Both the position numbers and the translations under genes were made by a program. DNA of 34,653 nt, taken from contig JBLYYE010000058.1 in assembly GCA_048549915.1 (NCBI GenBank), positions 1 to 34,653 of the forward strand. The letters run 5' to 3'. Of this stretch, positions 32,852 to 34,653 are shown in pieces (positions within the stretch are counted from its first letter, which is position 1; each line of letters starts with the position of its first letter). This DNA comes from LSUCC0057 sp048549915. Lineage in GTDB: Bacteria; Pseudomonadota; Gammaproteobacteria; Pseudomonadales; Porticoccaceae. The notes under the pieces were generated by a model that ran no database searches, was not told the DNA's origin, and saw only the letters and a program-made list of their open reading frames with translations.

Positions 32852-33843
32852 CTCTTCAGCCAGAGAACATTGCCGAACTAAAACAACTCAGTGTCCGCTT
32901 TGGCAGCAAAGGCCATCAGTCGGTGACTGCGGTGAAGGGTGTTGATCTGAACATACGGCGCGGCGAGACACTCGCTTTAGTCGGCGAAAGCGGCTGCGGT
33001 AAAAGTACCCTTGGTCGCGTCCTGGCGCTGTTCCAGCCGCCCACCAGCGGCACTGTAAGACTTGGCGGCACGCCAATTGGCTCGACTATATCCAGCCAGC
33101 AGCGGCGCCAGCTCTGCGAGCGGGTGCAGATGATCTTTCAAGACCCGGTGGCAGCTCTCAACCCCCGCCAAACTGTCGGCGCTATTGTTGGTGAAGCCTT
33201 GGAGTTGTTTAAACGCGGTGACCGCCAGCAGCGACAGCACCAAGTGATTGCATTACTGGAATCTGTCGGGCTGGGCGCCGACGATCTCAACCGCTATCCA
33301 CACCAGTTTTCTGGTGGCCAGCGCCAGCGCATAGCAATAGCTCGAGCACTGGCGTTGCGGCCCGAGTTGATCATTGCCGATGAGCCGGTCTCTGCGTTGG
33401 ACATATCGGTGCAGAGCCAGATACTCAACCTGTTTGTTGAACTCAAACAACAGCATCAGCTCACTTATCTGTTTATCAGCCATGATATGGCCGTGGTCAA
33501 ACACATGGCTGATCGAGTAGCCGTTATGTACCTCGGCGCCATTGTCGAAATTGGCAGTCGCGATCAGGTCTTTAATCAACCAGCCCACCCCTATACTGCC
33601 GCGCTGCTGGCATCCGTGCCCGATATTAACAGCCGCAAAGGTAAGTTTGGACGCACCTTGCCCGGCGATCCACCGAGCCCTGCCAGCCCGCCCAGCGGCT
33701 GCCCGTTCCACCCGCGCTGCAGCTATGCCAGCGATCGCTGCCGCAGCCAGAGTGTCAGCCATCAGCTTCTCGAAGAGGGGCATACAGTCGCCTGCCACTA
33801 CCCGCTGACTGCATCGCAAGCCAGCGCTGCAGGAGAGTGTTGA
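32848..33843 (+). CDS. Peptide ABC transporter ATP-binding protein, OppF/DppF-like
   Basis: A 331-residue ATPase pairing with the preceding one. Walker A is GESGCGKST (46-54), signature FSGGQRQRIAIARAL, Walker B LIIADEPVSALD, switch FISHDM. It has the same C-terminal extension with four cysteines (GCPFHPRCSY...C...VACHYP). The ATG overlaps the previous stop (ATGA), and its own TGA overlaps the permease ATG (TGATG), so the operon is translationally coupled throughout. Confidence 0.95.
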   Translation: MTLQPENIAELKQLSVRFGSKGHQSVTAVKGVDLNIRRGETLALVGESGCGKSTLGRVLALFQPPTSGTVRLGGTPIGSTISSQQRRQLCERVQMIFQDPVAALNPRQTVGAIVGEALELFKRGDRQQRQHQVIALLESVGLGADDLNRYPHQFSGGQRQRIAIARALALRPELIIADEPVSALDISVQSQILNLFVELKQQHQLTYLFISHDMAVVKHMADRVAVMYLGAIVEIGSRDQVFNQPAHPYTAALLASVPDINSRKGKFGRTLPGDPPSPASPPSGCPFHPRCSYASDRCRSQSVSHQLLEEGHTVACHYPLTASQASAAGEC

Positions 33844-34653
33844 TGGGCCGCTTCATACTGGCGCGCAGCGCTCAAGCTCTGCTGGTACTACTGATTATGT
33901 CAGTGGTGATCTACGCATTAATTGGTTTGATGCCGGGCGATCCGATCGACTTGATGATCAGTGCCGATCCCAAGATGACCAGTGCCGATGCGGCACTGTT
34001 GCGCGAAATCTACGGCCTCGACCAGCCCCTCTATCGCCGCTATTTAGCCTGGCTAACCAGCGCACTGCAGGGTGATTTGGGTTACTCGAGGCTATTTGGT
34101 CAGCCGGTACTCGATGTTCTGCTACCCGCTCTTGGCAATACTCTCACTTTGATGGCTACGGCCTTTATTGTCGCCATCGCCATCGCCCTACCGCTGGGGA
34201 CGCTGGCCGCTGCCAGGCCGCGCTCACTGTTGGACTACGGTGTCAATTTTTACGCCTTTGCTGGTATATCAATGCCCTCCTTCTGGCTGGCACTCCTACT
34301 TATTATGCTTTTTTCGGTCACTCTGGGCTGGCTACCTGCCGGCGGCATGGCGCCGGCCGAAGCTGGGCTGGGCGAAAAACTCCGCCACCTAGCGCTGCCG
34401 GTGGCGACTGTCGCCACGTTACATATTGGCGCCTATTCGCGCTATATGCGCTCGGCGATGCTGGAGGTGCTGCGCAATGACTACATCCGCACCGCGCGCG
34501 CCAAAGGGGCCAGCGAGCGCCGCGTCGTCTGGGTGCACGCCTGGCGCAATGCACTGATACCGGTTGTCACCGTGTTAGCGCTAGATTTTGGCTTTCTGTT
34601 CTCCGGAGCGCTGGTAACCGAGACCATTTTCAGCTGGCCCGGCATGGGCAAAC
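33843..34653 (+). CDS. Peptide ABC transporter permease, OppB/DppB-like (runs off the window)
   Basis: The first 270 residues are visible. An N-terminal membrane segment (about 8-29) is followed by LMPGDPIDLM and LREIYGLDQPLYRRYLAWL, which are OppB/DppB hallmarks. The EAA loop that contacts the ATPases is present as ARAKGASERRVVWVHAWRNALIP. TETIFSWPGMGK at the edge is the usual region near the C terminus, so about 40-50 residues are missing. The second permease (OppC-like) is expected just beyond the window. Confidence 0.95.
   Translation, partial: MGRFILARSAQALLVLLIMSVVIYALIGLMPGDPIDLMISADPKMTSADAALLREIYGLDQPLYRRYLAWLTSALQGDLGYSRLFGQPVLDVLLPALGNTLTLMATAFIVAIAIALPLGTLAAARPRSLLDYGVNFYAFAGISMPSFWLALLLIMLFSVTLGWLPAGGMAPAEAGLGEKLRHLALPVATVATLHIGAYSRYMRSAMLEVLRNDYIRTARAKGASERRVVWVHAWRNALIPVVTVLALDFGFLFSGALVTETIFSWPGMGK

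Noticed and set aside
34168..34392. Plus-strand frame inside the permease region
   Set aside because: Out of phase with the OppB-like reading frame, which shows the EAA loop.

Overview
The window reads as a chromosomal stretch of a gammaproteobacterium, coding almost end to end, with no insertion sequence, phage gene, CRISPR array or tRNA that I can see. Gene content fits this class: aceE-aceF, perM/bepA, nadA, sohB, nudC, nhaB, the dnaX-ybaB-recR-rnd-ycgL-ycgN string and a 4.5S RNA beside dnaX. A stand-alone CysI hemoprotein followed by a DUF934 gene, as in Pseudomonas-like bacteria, together with NhaB suggests a marine relative of Pseudomonadales/Cellvibrionales. That placement is an inference from gene content only.

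Layout. Positions 1-1618 (minus) carry an LpxL-type acyltransferase, cut by the window edge, behind the enoyl-ACP reductase gene fabV. A divergent COG3146 acetyltransferase-fold gene follows (1794-2882, plus). From 7683 down to 2891 (minus) lie aceE, aceF and a glyoxalase I gene. From 11810 down to 7858 (minus) a PerM-type transporter is translationally coupled to a large M16 zinc-peptidase lipoprotein, and the BepA-like M48 protease faces away from them at 11961. Then come nadA with a possible 39-residue membrane protein upstream (minus), cysI-DUF934-antiporter (plus), nudC-sohB (minus) and nhaB (plus). nhaB shares a perfect bidirectional terminator with a MoxR ATPase/VWA gene pair (minus).

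Positions 29785-23916 (minus) form a tightly packed run: dnaX, ybaB, recR, rnd, ycgL, ycgN, an unknown membrane protein and a YafJ-type amidotransferase. Several of its genes overlap or nearly touch. The SRP RNA gene (ffs) lies just upstream of dnaX on the same strand. From 30189 to the right edge (plus) runs a peptide/oligopeptide ABC importer operon in the order binding protein, ATPase, ATPase, permease, with every junction overlapping by 1-4 bases.

The strongest non-gene signal is inside dnaX. A programmed -1 frameshift cassette has an SD-like GGGAG exactly 10 nt before an A AAA AAG slippery site, then an 8-nt spacer and a two-part stem-loop whose triloop is the UGA stop of the shifted frame. 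It predicts a 387-residue gamma subunit beside the 606-residue tau. I found no clear novel defence or mobile system. The less explained items are the membrane protein coupled to yafJ, the 39-residue ORF, the lipidated binding protein and several palindromes in divergent or leader regions.
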